Source: Ruminococcaceae bacterium UBA6416
GTDB lineage: Bacteria > Bacillota > Clostridia > Oscillospirales > Acutalibacteraceae
NCBI GenBank assembly: GCA_002438505.1
Contig: DJPI01000036.1
Coordinates: forward strand, 1-22,898
Length of the DNA stretch: 22,898 nt
Direction of reading: 5' to 3'
In this document: in pieces, positions 1 to 7,724 of the stretch
Position numbering within the stretch: position 1 is the first letter of the stretch
Layout of the letters: each line of letters opens with the position of its first letter
The notes under the pieces: generated by a model
What the model was told of the DNA's origin: nothing
Databases searched by the model: none
Seen by the model: only the letters and a program-made list of their open reading frames with translations
Position numbers and translations under genes: made by a program

Positions 1-43
1 AAAAGACAGACAACATACTAAATTATGAAAGGGTAAAATTACA

Positions 44-2497
44 ATGAAAAAAACAAAATTATTAAGCCTATTACTTGCAGTAGTAATGATTCTCACAAGC
101 TTTACCGCAGCTTTCCCTGTTTTTGCAACAAGCAATGTTGAAAAAGCAGAAACTCTTATTGCAAATTTTAAAGGAATAATGAAAAGAGAAAAGCCAACAG
201 CAAAGCATCTTGCGGCATATAACGAAATGCTTGACGCTTACAACGCTCTTTCTCAAGAAGAAATTGATAATTTTGATGTTATTCTTTTTGACAAGCTTCT
301 TCTTGCCGTATATGCACGGGAAATTGTTCTTTGGAAGGCTGAAAACAATTCAACTTCAATGTCCAACGCTTCAAAAGCTTCACACGAAAGAGCGAAAGCC
401 GTTATAAAAATGCCGGCTTATGTTGATGAGGCTGTTGATTTGGCAACTTCGGTTAGCTCTGTAACAAAACCGGCTCAAGCGGACGCTTTGCTTGAAAAGC
501 TTAAAACTGTTTCGCCGAACGCCATAATTATGGCTGGTGGATATTATAAGTCATACAAGAATTTCAATTATGAGATTTCTAAAAAATATGGCGCCGCTTT
601 TATTGATACATTCGCAAAAAAGCTTTCAGCAATAACCCAAGCGGCAGATTCCGAAAACAAGCCGAAAGAGGTTAAGCCAATTTCCAAACCGAATCCCAAA
701 AAGTTTGAAGGCGGAGAAAGCAATCCGGCATACATTGAAGGATTCAAAAAATATCTTGAATCAAAAGAAGCAAATGCGGAATACATGGTTAAAAAATATG
801 CGTTTGAAGGCGAAAAGCATTATATGAACGCAGTGAAAGCCATTACGGATGCAGTTCCCGCGTTTTCATATTTTTATGACATTGCCGTTTCATCAATTTC
901 AGCAAAGCGTGCGTTTGATGAAAGCGGAGACATAACCGTTAACGGTGAAGTTAAAAAAATCTTTTCAAGCCTTTCCGATGAGCAAAAAACGTGGCTTACT
1001 GCCTTTGGCAACACAGTTCTTTGTGAAAAGAAAGTGAATTCCGAAACTGCGTTCGGAACAGAGTATGGCTACAACACATGGAACATCAATTCACTCGTTA
1101 ATTTTTGCGTTGATCTTGACGGACTTCACTATGTCAACGAATTTGAAAATACTGTTGCTTCGGTTGATGAACCGTATACAAATTCCGACATTGAAACCGT
1201 AAAAGAAGCTTATGAAAAAATTCCGGCCTCCTTCACCGGCAGCATTTCAAAAGAGATCAGTGAAAAGTATAAGAAAATTCTTGCTGCAATCAAGCCTGAT
1301 GATATCTCTGAAGAACAGCCTGATCTTTCTAAGTATAATGCAACCAATGTTTCATATGCGAACATTTCTGAGAAAAATGCAAAAGAGCTTGCAGACATAG
1401 TTGTTGACCTTGCACTTAAAGCGGCCGGAGTTTCCGATGCAAAAGAACTTATCAGCACCAAGGTTCTTACCAACGGAACGGTTCTTGCTCTTGCAAAGCT
1501 TCTTTATCCGCTTTTTGCCGATCTTACAACCGACCTTATTAGTGTTACTCCGAAAACGCTTTCAAATAATCTTAAGGAAGAAAAATTTGCAGGTGCTGCC
1601 GCTGCTTTGGCTGCTGCCGATGATGACTGGGACGCTGTTGAAATAAAAAACGGTGACTTTGGCTTCACAGACGGCGATGCCGAAGGCTTCCTTGATGCTG
1701 CGGCGGCAATGCTCAGGGGTGGTTCGCTTATTCACCTCGCTCTTAAGCTTGAAAACTCACTCAGTGCTTCAAAAGGCACATATTACGGCGCATATGAAGA
1801 CCTTGTTCCGATTCTTGAAATGCTCGATCTCAAGTCGGTTATGTCTTCAGATGATTACACCGCTTATGTTAAAGCAGCCGAAAACAGCAACGATGCAAAA
1901 TTCAGAGCCATTCTCGCTCCGATAGTATATCTTCTTGTTGACTTTGGCAATGACCCAATCAATACAGTCTGCGATGTTCTTCCGAAGGTTGCATATGCGA
2001 TTGATTCTAATACTGTTAACGATGGCGTTAATGCGCTCCTTTCAAAGATGACCTTGGTTAACGTGGGTCCGGTTGACCTTACGACCGCCGGTGTTTATAA
2101 AATTTTGAACGATAAACTTCTTGCGCCAAAAGGAATCAAGCTTTCCGAAGAATCGTTTGCTGCGCTTATCTTGGATCTTTCCGGCTGCGGAACGGCCGCT
2201 GCAAAAACCAGCGTTGCAAGAGGTCATGCATACCGTCTCGGCATCGAATCAGACAAAGCAAAGTCAATGGTTGTTATTATGACATGGCTTATTGATTCCG
2301 CACCAAACAACAAGGAATTTGTAAACTCGCTTCTTGACATGCTTATAACCGATAATGACATTCTTAAATCAGCACTTAAACTTCTTATCGGTGCTTCGGC
2401 AACATTTATCCCAAAGAAGCTTGTCTACTTCCTTGTAATGGTGTTCATTCATCTTGCGAATATTTATACTTCTTTATCAAAAGTGTTTAGCAAATGA
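44..2497 (+). CDS. Exported alpha-helical protein of unknown function, 817 aa
   Basis: I do not recognise this family. The N-terminus is a classic signal peptide: Lys-rich start, hydrophobic core at about residues 6-24, and a likely cleavage near the VFATS motif at 25-29. The mature protein is predicted to be mostly helical. It contains loosely repeated segments that look like degenerate helical repeats of secreted Firmicutes proteins, for example near residues 35-90, 125-200 and 370-420. No catalytic motif, cell-wall anchor or Cys cluster is visible. The last ~30 residues contain a hydrophobic stretch followed by a Lys-containing tail, which could be a membrane anchor. An AAAGGG ribosome site at 28-33 sits 10 nt before the ATG and supports the start. 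A strong terminator follows immediately, so the gene is probably transcribed alone or as the end of an operon starting left of the window. Confidence 0.85.
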   Translation: MKKTKLLSLLLAVVMILTSFTAAFPVFATSNVEKAETLIANFKGIMKREKPTAKHLAAYNEMLDAYNALSQEEIDNFDVILFDKLLLAVYAREIVLWKAENNSTSMSNASKASHERAKAVIKMPAYVDEAVDLATSVSSVTKPAQADALLEKLKTVSPNAIIMAGGYYKSYKNFNYEISKKYGAAFIDTFAKKLSAITQAADSENKPKEVKPISKPNPKKFEGGESNPAYIEGFKKYLESKEANAEYMVKKYAFEGEKHYMNAVKAITDAVPAFSYFYDIAVSSISAKRAFDESGDITVNGEVKKIFSSLSDEQKTWLTAFGNTVLCEKKVNSETAFGTEYGYNTWNINSLVNFCVDLDGLHYVNEFENTVASVDEPYTNSDIETVKEAYEKIPASFTGSISKEISEKYKKILAAIKPDDISEEQPDLSKYNATNVSYANISEKNAKELADIVVDLALKAAGVSDAKELISTKVLTNGTVLALAKLLYPLFADLTTDLISVTPKTLSNNLKEEKFAGAAAALAAADDDWDAVEIKNGDFGFTDGDAEGFLDAAAAMLRGGSLIHLALKLENSLSASKGTYYGAYEDLVPILEMLDLKSVMSSDDYTAYVKAAENSNDAKFRAILAPIVYLLVDFGNDPINTVCDVLPKVAYAIDSNTVNDGVNALLSKMTLVNVGPVDLTTAGVYKILNDKLLAPKGIKLSEESFAALILDLSGCGTAAAKTSVARGHAYRLGIESDKAKSMVVIMTWLIDSAPNNKEFVNSLLDMLITDNDILKSALKLLIGASATFIPKKLVYFLVMVFIHLANIYTSLSKVFSK

Positions 2498-2509
2498 TTT
2501 TACGTTAAG

Positions 2510-2541
2510 GGGCTGCTGAAAAGCAGCCCTCTTATTTTTTT
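2510..2541 (+). terminator. Intrinsic terminator of the 817-aa exported protein gene
   Basis: Perfect 8-bp stem GGGCTGCT / AGCAGCCC (2510-2517 and 2522-2529) with a GAAA tetraloop, followed by a T-rich tract with seven consecutive T. It starts 12 nt after the stop codon. Confidence 0.9.
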
Positions 2542-2559
2542 GCTGGGTAATATGACACA

Positions 2560-2591
2560 AAACGGCGCGCAGATTCTTCCGCACGCCGTTT
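2560..2591 (-). terminator. Probable terminator of the GH36-CBM9-nahK operon
   Basis: Inverted repeat AAACGGCG (2560-2567) and CGCCGTTT (2584-2591) with a 16-nt loop, 15 nt downstream of the nahK stop on the minus strand. On the minus strand the stem ends CCGTTTTGTG, so the T-tract is short. It faces the plus-strand terminator of gene 1 and insulates the convergent units. Confidence 0.6.
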
Positions 2592-2606
2592 AAAAAATAT
2601 TTGATC

Positions 2607-3725
2607 TTATTTACTCATAATTTCATTATAAATCCGCCTTGTGATTTTGTTCATCTCATCAAGATTCTTTTCAATCTCTTCAACCATTTTGAACTGGTTG
2701 CGTGCTCTGACAAGGTTATGCTCCGGATATGCAATCCGGAAGTATACATCGCCGTCAAGGTAGTCGGTGAGGAAGCGCACTCCGCATTCATAAGTCATGA
2801 GGAAAGCCGAAAAGGCGAGCGAGTCAACCTCAGCCCTTGTCAACGCTGCGGCGCAGCTTGAAAGATATCCCCTTGTATATGCCTCATAGAGCGGAAGAGA
2901 AATTGATACCTTTGAAAGGTCAGGCTCGTCCTCATCGGCCGTTTTTGCGCCGAATCTGATGGCATCGCCGAAATCGTAGAGGGAAAGTCCGGGCATAATT
3001 GTGTCAAGATCAATAACGCAAAGTCCCTTGTGGGTTTCGGCATCAAAAAGAATGTTGTTGAGCTTTGTGTCATTGTGCGTCACGCGCAGCGGAATTTCAC
3101 CCGCCTCGCAAAGAGAAATGGCAATTCCAGCCTTCTCTTTCCGGCTCAAAGCAAATTCAATTTCCTTCCTGACTCCGGCAGCTCTTGAGCAGACATCCGC
3201 GCTTGCTGATTTTTCAAGGTTTTCAACTCTTTTCGGAGTGTTATGAAAATCAGGAATTGTTTCAAGCAGTGTTTCGCTCGGATAGTCATTGAGGAGCTTT
3301 TGAAATTTTCCAAAGCTTTCTCCTGCATTGCAAAAGACTTCCGTGCTGTCAATCATGTTGTAGGTATAGGAATTGTCAATATAACGGTAAATTCTCCAGC
3401 AGCCGGACTCATCGTTAAAGTAAAGTCCGCCGTCCGGCGTTTTGAGGAAGTGGAGCGTTTCTCTTTCCGGGTCGCCCCCGGCAGCGCGGATTTTCTTCCT
3501 CAAAAAGTGGGTGACATTGACAATATTCTGCATTAAAGCGTTCTGATCTTTAAAAACATTGGTGTTGATTTTTTGAACAAGAAATTTTTCTTGCTCACAT
3601 CCGTTTTCAAAAACGGCAAGAACGGTTGTGTTGATGTGTCCGTCGGTGAGCGTTTTTGTTTCAATCAATTCGCCGTCAATCCCAAAACTGCGGCAGACAC
3701 GGAGAACGGTTTCGGTATTAGTCAT
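2607..3725 (-). CDS. nahK: N-acetylhexosamine 1-kinase (NahK/LnpB-like, APH fold)
   Basis: 372-aa cytoplasmic kinase of the aminoglycoside phosphotransferase/choline kinase fold. It closely resembles, from memory, the bifidobacterial NahK, which phosphorylates GlcNAc and GalNAc at C1 in the lacto-N-biose/galacto-N-biose pathway. Visible family signatures are LTDGHINTT near residue 27, the Brenner-type catalytic loop VTHNDTKLNN with Asp219, the metal-binding VIDLDT (Asp239, Asp241), DFGDAIRFGA, and the C-terminal YPEHNLVRAR. I chose the ATG at 3725 rather than the in-frame ATG at 3737. The AAGGAAG ribosome site (3738-3744) abuts 3737 with no spacing but lies 12 nt before 3725, and the 3725 start aligns with the family N-terminus. 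The start overlaps the end of the CBM9-like gene by 8 bp, indicating translational coupling as last gene of the operon. Substrate (GlcNAc, GalNAc or another hexose) is not provable from sequence. Confidence 0.88.
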   Translation of the reverse strand: MTNTETVLRVCRSFGIDGELIETKTLTDGHINTTVLAVFENGCEQEKFLVQKINTNVFKDQNALMQNIVNVTHFLRKKIRAAGGDPERETLHFLKTPDGGLYFNDESGCWRIYRYIDNSYTYNMIDSTEVFCNAGESFGKFQKLLNDYPSETLLETIPDFHNTPKRVENLEKSASADVCSRAAGVRKEIEFALSRKEKAGIAISLCEAGEIPLRVTHNDTKLNNILFDAETHKGLCVIDLDTIMPGLSLYDFGDAIRFGAKTADEDEPDLSKVSISLPLYEAYTRGYLSSCAAALTRAEVDSLAFSAFLMTYECGVRFLTDYLDGDVYFRIAYPEHNLVRARNQFKMVEEIEKNLDEMNKITRRIYNEIMSK

Positions 3726-4350
3726 TTTGAATAACATCTTCCTTAACTATTATTGTTGCAAAATATTCGGGATCATGAAATCCGAAGGTAAGCTCTTTTC
3801 TCATCGGAGAAAAAGATCCGTAATGCGGCGCGGCGGTTTTGTCGCCGCATTTATAAAAGTTGCCTTTGTAAACGCCGGGGAAAGCGCAAAAATCAACGCC
3901 AAACGCATTTTTAAAGAGTAAGCAGGGAAGAAAAAGCTCGATTCCCCAGCCGTGTTCGTCCGCAAAGGCGTTGACTTGCGGTGAAACGTCTGTCAGCTCT
4001 TTAAGAAATTTGCGGTGTTCTCTTTCCTGTCCAACCTGTGTTAAAAATGCGCCGTGCGGATTCATTTCCGTATTCAGATATCCGGCGCCGTTTTCCGGCG
4101 AAAAGAAGAACTCAAGACAGCTGTCCTCCCAAACGCTTTCATCGCGCCCGCTGCAGGTTATGCGAAGATTCTTTTCGTTTGAGCGCATCTTGACAAAAAC
4201 GCCTTTGCTTTTGACAAAGCACATTTGAAATGAGTTGTCCGGTCTTGAAAAACCGGGCTTTTCCCATTGAAAGCAGTCAATTTTTCCTGTGGGAACCCTG
4301 CTCCAGTCAGGCTCATTTTCAAAGCAGAGGGTTTCATATGTTTTTATCAT
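3718..4350 (-). CDS. Carbohydrate-binding family 9-like (DOMON/CBM9-type) protein
   Basis: 210-aa beta-sandwich protein without a signal peptide or membrane segment. It resembles the CBM9-like domain family found as stand-alone proteins in gut bacteria. Diagnostic stretches are VWEDSCLEFFFSP at about residues 73-85, the following YLNTEMNPHG (91-100), the central HGWGIELFLP (133-142), and the C-terminal HYGSFSP ... FHDPEYF. No catalytic residues are evident. CBM9 domains in xylanases bind sugar reducing ends. For this intracellular stand-alone form the role is unknown, though its place between a glycoside hydrolase and a sugar kinase suggests sugar or glycan handling (inference). Its ATG overlaps the GH36 stop in an ATGA arrangement (4 bp), and its own end overlaps nahK by 8 bp, so all three are almost certainly cotranscribed and coupled. 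Confidence 0.75.
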   Translation of the reverse strand: MIKTYETLCFENEPDWSRVPTGKIDCFQWEKPGFSRPDNSFQMCFVKSKGVFVKMRSNEKNLRITCSGRDESVWEDSCLEFFFSPENGAGYLNTEMNPHGAFLTQVGQEREHRKFLKELTDVSPQVNAFADEHGWGIELFLPCLLFKNAFGVDFCAFPGVYKGNFYKCGDKTAAPHYGSFSPMRKELTFGFHDPEYFATIIVKEDVIQND

Positions 4351-6707
4351 TTTTTTGCGCCCTGTTCTTTTTCTTTGAGATGATACATTCTTGAATCGGT
4401 GTCCATGAGTATTCTTGAAACGCCGAATTTGTATCCGCTGAGAACAAACGGCTGGTGCGGCTTGAGACCGGCGTTCATCAACGCATCGCCCCCAACGGTG
4501 TATTCCTCTTTTTCGGTGCGCAGCTTGACGGTTTCAACAAGGAAATCGTAAAGCTTACTTTCCTCGATATCAATTTTTTTCGGAAGGGGAGTGTTGATAA
4601 TCTCGCCGAGATTGCGGACGGAAAAGAGCTGAGTACGAACCGAAAGGTCATAGTCCTTGTTTTCGTCAAGACCGGTGAAGCGGATAACATCATTGCCCCA
4701 GTTTGGAGTGACGCGGTTGATGAAATAGCCGAGAATGCTCTCCTTTTTGTCCGGCGAGGTAATCTGCCATTTTGCAATGTTGTCCGTGAAGAAATCGCCA
4801 ATGCGGTCGAATTCGCCGTACTGCAGGAGATAGCGGTGCGCCTTGTAATATTCAATCTGTTTTTTGACTGCGGCTTTATCAAAGCGCGAAAGATTTGTAA
4901 CATCAAGCTCATAGCCAAGCAGGCCGAACGCGGCAACATTGAAGCGGTGTTCGATTGAGGACTGACGAAGGCAGGCGAATGACGGTGAACACGCAACGTG
5001 CATTGTCATGACCGACTGCGGATAGCCATATGAAGTTCCGGACTGGATATATATTCTTTCAAGCGCATCGGTATCGTCGCTTGTCCAGCATTGCGGCATA
5101 TAGCAGAATGTTCCAAGGTCAAAGCGGTTTCCGCCGCTTGAGCAGGCTTCAAAAAGAATCTGCGGAAATCTTTCCGTCAGCGCGCCCCAAATTTCATAAA
5201 GGCCGAGCATATATCTGTGGAAGAATTCGCCGCTTCTTGCGTCCTTGCGGTGAGAGAAAACATCTGTCATCTGGCGGTTATTGTCCCACTTGATATATTC
5301 AATGTTGCCATATCTGAAAACGTCAGTCATTGTGTTGATAATGTGTTCAACAACCTCAGGATTCGTCAGGTCGAGAACAAGCTGATTTCTGCCCTGTGAC
5401 GGCTCATAGACATCGGTTTTGATTGCCCAATCCGGGTGAGCTCTGTAAAGGTCGGAATCGGGAGAAACCATTTCAGGCTCAACCCAAAGGCCGAATTTGA
5501 GACCCATTTCGTTGATTTTTTGAGAGAGGCCGTCAATGCCGGACGGAAGCTTCTTTTTGTTGATGTACCAGTCGCCGAGCGAGCATTTATCGTTGTTGCG
5601 CTTTCCGAACCAGCCGTCATCAAGAACAAACATCTCGCCGCCGATTTCCTTTGTTGCTTTTGCAATATCGAGAATCTTTTTCTCGTTGAAGTTGAAGTAT
5701 GTAGCTTCCCAGTTGTTGACAAGGATGGGACGTTCTTTGTTCTTCCAGTATCCTCTGACAATATGCTCTTTAACAAAGGCGTGCATATTGCGGCTCATTC
5801 CGTTCAGGCCCTCGCTGCTGAAAGTGAGGACACTTTCGGGCGTATCAAAGCTCCGGTCGGGTTTAAGGAGCCATTCAAATTCAAACGGATTGATGCCGTT
5901 TTGAATTCTCAAAAGGCCGTGGGGTGAAATTTCTGTTTGAGCAATGTGGTTTCCGGAGTAAACAAGGTTAAAGCCGTAGCATTCGCCGCTGTTTTCCGTG
6001 CAGACGCCGCTCTTGACGGCAAAAAACGGGTTGTGGCGGTTTGAGCTGGTTCCGGTTGTTGATTCAATGCTGAATGTTCCCGAGGTGAGCTTGTTCTCGT
6101 TCTTATAACGCTCGCGGATCCACGCGCCGTCAAAGGTGAGAACGGTATAGTCGCCGCGCTGCAAATCAAGCTGCATACTCATAAGAGAGCGGATTTTGAT
6201 GTCCTTTTTGCTCTTGTTATAGAGTCTGACGCTTCTTGTGATAACATTGCACTCTTCAAAAACGGTGTAAAAAAGGTGAAGCTCCGCGCCGAGGATTTTA
6301 TCTTCAAGAACAACTGTGAGCGTTTCGCTGTCACCATAGCTTGAGGGAAGGCCGTGGAGAACGGGTTTAACTTTGTTCACCGTGTGAGACTTATAAAGAA
6401 AGTCGGTTGTGAAGTTATCATCCGCCGAAAGCAGTCTCATTGAGCTTTGGCGGTAATCACCTTTGCCGTATGAAGAGTATTCAAGGGCAATATGGTCAAG
6501 TGAAAGCGAGGTGTCTTTTTGTGAACGTGGAGTAGCGTTGCTGTAGCCGCACTCATGCTTATCAAACATAAATGAAAAGTCGGTGCAATTACGGATTTTT
6601 TTGCCGTAATACATTCCTTCAAGCTGACCCGATGGGAGAGCGCGAAAAACATAACTGGTTTTCGCTGTTTGAAGATGGAATACATTGTCCTTGTTAGCAA
6701 AAATCAT
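4347..6707 (-). CDS. Alpha-galactosidase, glycoside hydrolase family 36
   Basis: 786-aa enzyme of the usual GH36 tetrameric length, with an N-terminal beta-sandwich (about 1-320), a (beta/alpha)8 barrel (about 325-650) and a C-terminal beta-domain. The barrel carries the DDGW motif (363-366), LGDW (377-380), GLWVEPEMVSP (406-416), nucleophile Asp475 in YIKWDNNR, CSSGGNRFD (522-530) and acid/base Asp545 in WTSDDTDALER. The 70-residue spacing between nucleophile and acid/base is typical. There is no signal peptide, so it acts on imported oligosaccharides (raffinose/melibiose type or host glycans). The start at 6707 is set by GGAGGA 6 nt upstream; an in-frame ATG at 6740 lacks this. It is the first gene of the operon with a good promoter. 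Alpha-galactose is the likely substrate, but GH36 also contains alpha-N-acetylgalactosaminidases, and the downstream NahK makes that worth testing. Confidence 0.93.
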   Translation of the reverse strand: MIFANKDNVFHLQTAKTSYVFRALPSGQLEGMYYGKKIRNCTDFSFMFDKHECGYSNATPRSQKDTSLSLDHIALEYSSYGKGDYRQSSMRLLSADDNFTTDFLYKSHTVNKVKPVLHGLPSSYGDSETLTVVLEDKILGAELHLFYTVFEECNVITRSVRLYNKSKKDIKIRSLMSMQLDLQRGDYTVLTFDGAWIRERYKNENKLTSGTFSIESTTGTSSNRHNPFFAVKSGVCTENSGECYGFNLVYSGNHIAQTEISPHGLLRIQNGINPFEFEWLLKPDRSFDTPESVLTFSSEGLNGMSRNMHAFVKEHIVRGYWKNKERPILVNNWEATYFNFNEKKILDIAKATKEIGGEMFVLDDGWFGKRNNDKCSLGDWYINKKKLPSGIDGLSQKINEMGLKFGLWVEPEMVSPDSDLYRAHPDWAIKTDVYEPSQGRNQLVLDLTNPEVVEHIINTMTDVFRYGNIEYIKWDNNRQMTDVFSHRKDARSGEFFHRYMLGLYEIWGALTERFPQILFEACSSGGNRFDLGTFCYMPQCWTSDDTDALERIYIQSGTSYGYPQSVMTMHVACSPSFACLRQSSIEHRFNVAAFGLLGYELDVTNLSRFDKAAVKKQIEYYKAHRYLLQYGEFDRIGDFFTDNIAKWQITSPDKKESILGYFINRVTPNWGNDVIRFTGLDENKDYDLSVRTQLFSVRNLGEIINTPLPKKIDIEESKLYDFLVETVKLRTEKEEYTVGGDALMNAGLKPHQPFVLSGYKFGVSRILMDTDSRMYHLKEKEQGAKK

Positions 6708-6753
6708 ATTTTCTCCTCCGATAGGCAGATATACCGCCAAAATTTACTTTTAT

Positions 6754-6782
6754 ATTTTATACTATTGAGCCGATTATGTCAA
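6754..6782 (-). promoter_or_regulatory. SigmaA-type promoter of the GH36-CBM9-nahK operon
   Basis: On the minus strand a consensus -35 TTGACA (6782-6777) is separated by 17 bp from TAAAAT (6759-6754). The likely start is near 6747, giving a leader of about 40 nt ending in the GGAGGA ribosome site. No convincing operator was seen around it. Confidence 0.8.
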
Positions 6783-6920
6783 TCTTTTAATAAAACGGGG
6801 AACGGATAATGTTTGTTTTAACGTAATTTCTGCGCTTTATCAAAATGTGTTCTGCGGAGGATTTAAAGGTGAGCACTTGACCGGAAGCACTTTTGGGCAG
6901 CGGCCGTTTTTAACGGAAAA
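6783..6920. other. Intergenic stretch with no identified gene
   Basis: This lies between the GH36 promoter and the terminator of the XRE gene. I find no ORF with a plausible start and length. The only structure is a small CCGTT/AACGG hairpin (6904-6916) next to the strong terminator. Confidence 0.5.
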
Positions 6921-6977
6921 AACTAAAAAAAACAAAACGCTTTTTTCAAAGATAAAGTCTTTAAAAAGCGTTTTGTT
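6921..6977 (-). terminator. Strong intrinsic terminator of the XRE/zinc-ribbon gene
   Basis: A perfect 15-bp inverted repeat pairs AACAAAACGCTTTTT (6931-6945) with its complement at 6963-6977. An extra AAAGA/TCTTT stem lies inside the loop. On the minus strand the hairpin is followed by a long T-rich tail (6930-6921). It lies 24 nt beyond the stop codon. Confidence 0.9.
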
Positions 6978-7001
6978 CTCAGTCTGAGTATGCAATTTGG
7001 C

Positions 7002-7451
7002 TTAATACTGACGGTTTTTCCAATATCCAAGCTTTGGCAGCATATCGGACATATAAGCTCTGACCTGTTCGGAGGACCAGTTTTCATTTGCCATATGTCC
7101 GGCACAGAAATCAATGAGCGCATTCATATCGGTATATGCAAACTCTCCGTTTGAATAGCACCACTTACAGTATTCCTCGTTGAAAGCACCGTCCTTTTCA
7201 TGGCTCATCAGTGAATCCTCAAGCGGCATTCCGCAGCACTGGCAAACAAGCTTTCTCGGTGAGCCGAGCAGCGTATTGATTGAAACGTCAAATAACTTTG
7301 AAAGCAATTTGAGCGTTTCTGTGTTCGGAACGGTTTCACCGTTTTCCCAGCGCGAGACAGCCTGCCTTGTTACAAAAACTTTATTTGCAAGCTCGTCCTG
7401 CGAGAGACCGTTTTTGGTTCTCAATTCTAAAATGATTTCTTTTGTATTCAT
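7002..7451 (-). CDS. XRE-family transcriptional regulator with C-terminal zinc ribbon
   Basis: 149-aa protein. Residues 3-62 form a Cro/CI helix-turn-helix: LRTKNGLSQDELANKV, then recognition helix VTRQAVSRWENGETVP. The C-terminal half is a putative zinc ribbon with paired cysteines C70-x2-C73 (sequence CQCCG) and C95-x2-C98 (CKWC), followed by a helical tail with AYTDMNALIDF. This zinc-ribbon domain type is known both alone and attached to HTH domains in Clostridia; its ligand is not established. The true start is the ATG at 7451, preceded by a GAGGTGGTG ribosome site; the in-frame ATG at 7484 lies within the promoter-proximal leader. It is monocistronic, with its own promoter and terminator. 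It could regulate the adjacent GH36 operon, but nothing in the sequence shows that. Confidence 0.85.
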   Translation of the reverse strand: MNTKEIILELRTKNGLSQDELANKVFVTRQAVSRWENGETVPNTETLKLLSKLFDVSINTLLGSPRKLVCQCCGMPLEDSLMSHEKDGAFNEEYCKWCYSNGEFAYTDMNALIDFCAGHMANENWSSEQVRAYMSDMLPKLGYWKNRQY

Positions 7452-7472
7452 TTTTTTCACCACCTCGAGGAC

Positions 7473-7501
7473 ATTATAATGCAAATTTTATGAGAAAGCA
7501 A
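7473..7501 (-). promoter_or_regulatory. SigmaA-type promoter of the XRE/zinc-ribbon gene
   Basis: Minus-strand -35 TTGCTT (7501-7496), a 17-bp spacer and a perfect -10 TATAAT (7478-7473). The short leader to the ATG at 7451 supports that start over the one at 7484. Confidence 0.8.
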
Positions 7502-7687
7502 GCAACTTGCTGTTGCGTGGTTATGAAAAGCAGTCTATGTTTTTTTGTTATTATGAATAAAACGGTTTTTCCATGATTATCCTGACATTCATAAACCGGT
7601 TATCACAAAAATCATACACTATAGAAATATCAGCAGTTATAAATACGGCGTATGCAACAGACTGCTCTGTCCGGATACGAATAAGTA

Positions 7688-7716
7688 ACGGGCAACCCCG
7701 AACTGAGATTGCCCGT
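7688..7716 (-). terminator. Hairpin downstream of lysS, probable weak terminator
   Basis: Perfect 8-bp stem ACGGGCAA (7688-7695) and TTGCCCGT (7709-7716) with a 13-nt loop, 8 nt beyond the lysS stop on the minus strand. The minus-strand tail is only moderately T-rich. The stretch 7505-7687 beyond it holds no gene I can support. Confidence 0.6.
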
Positions 7717-7724
7717 AATAAATA

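Noticed and set aside
4455..5927. Plus-strand open frames (about 167 and 163 codons) antisense to the GH36 gene
   Set aside because: They have no ribosome site or protein-like motifs, and the minus strand encodes a full GH36 with all catalytic motifs.
7557..7603. Imperfect inverted repeat around AACGGTTT / AAACCGGTTAT between the XRE gene and lysS
   Set aside because: The arms need an indel to align, the loop is long, and there is no T tail or nearby start. It is too weak to call.
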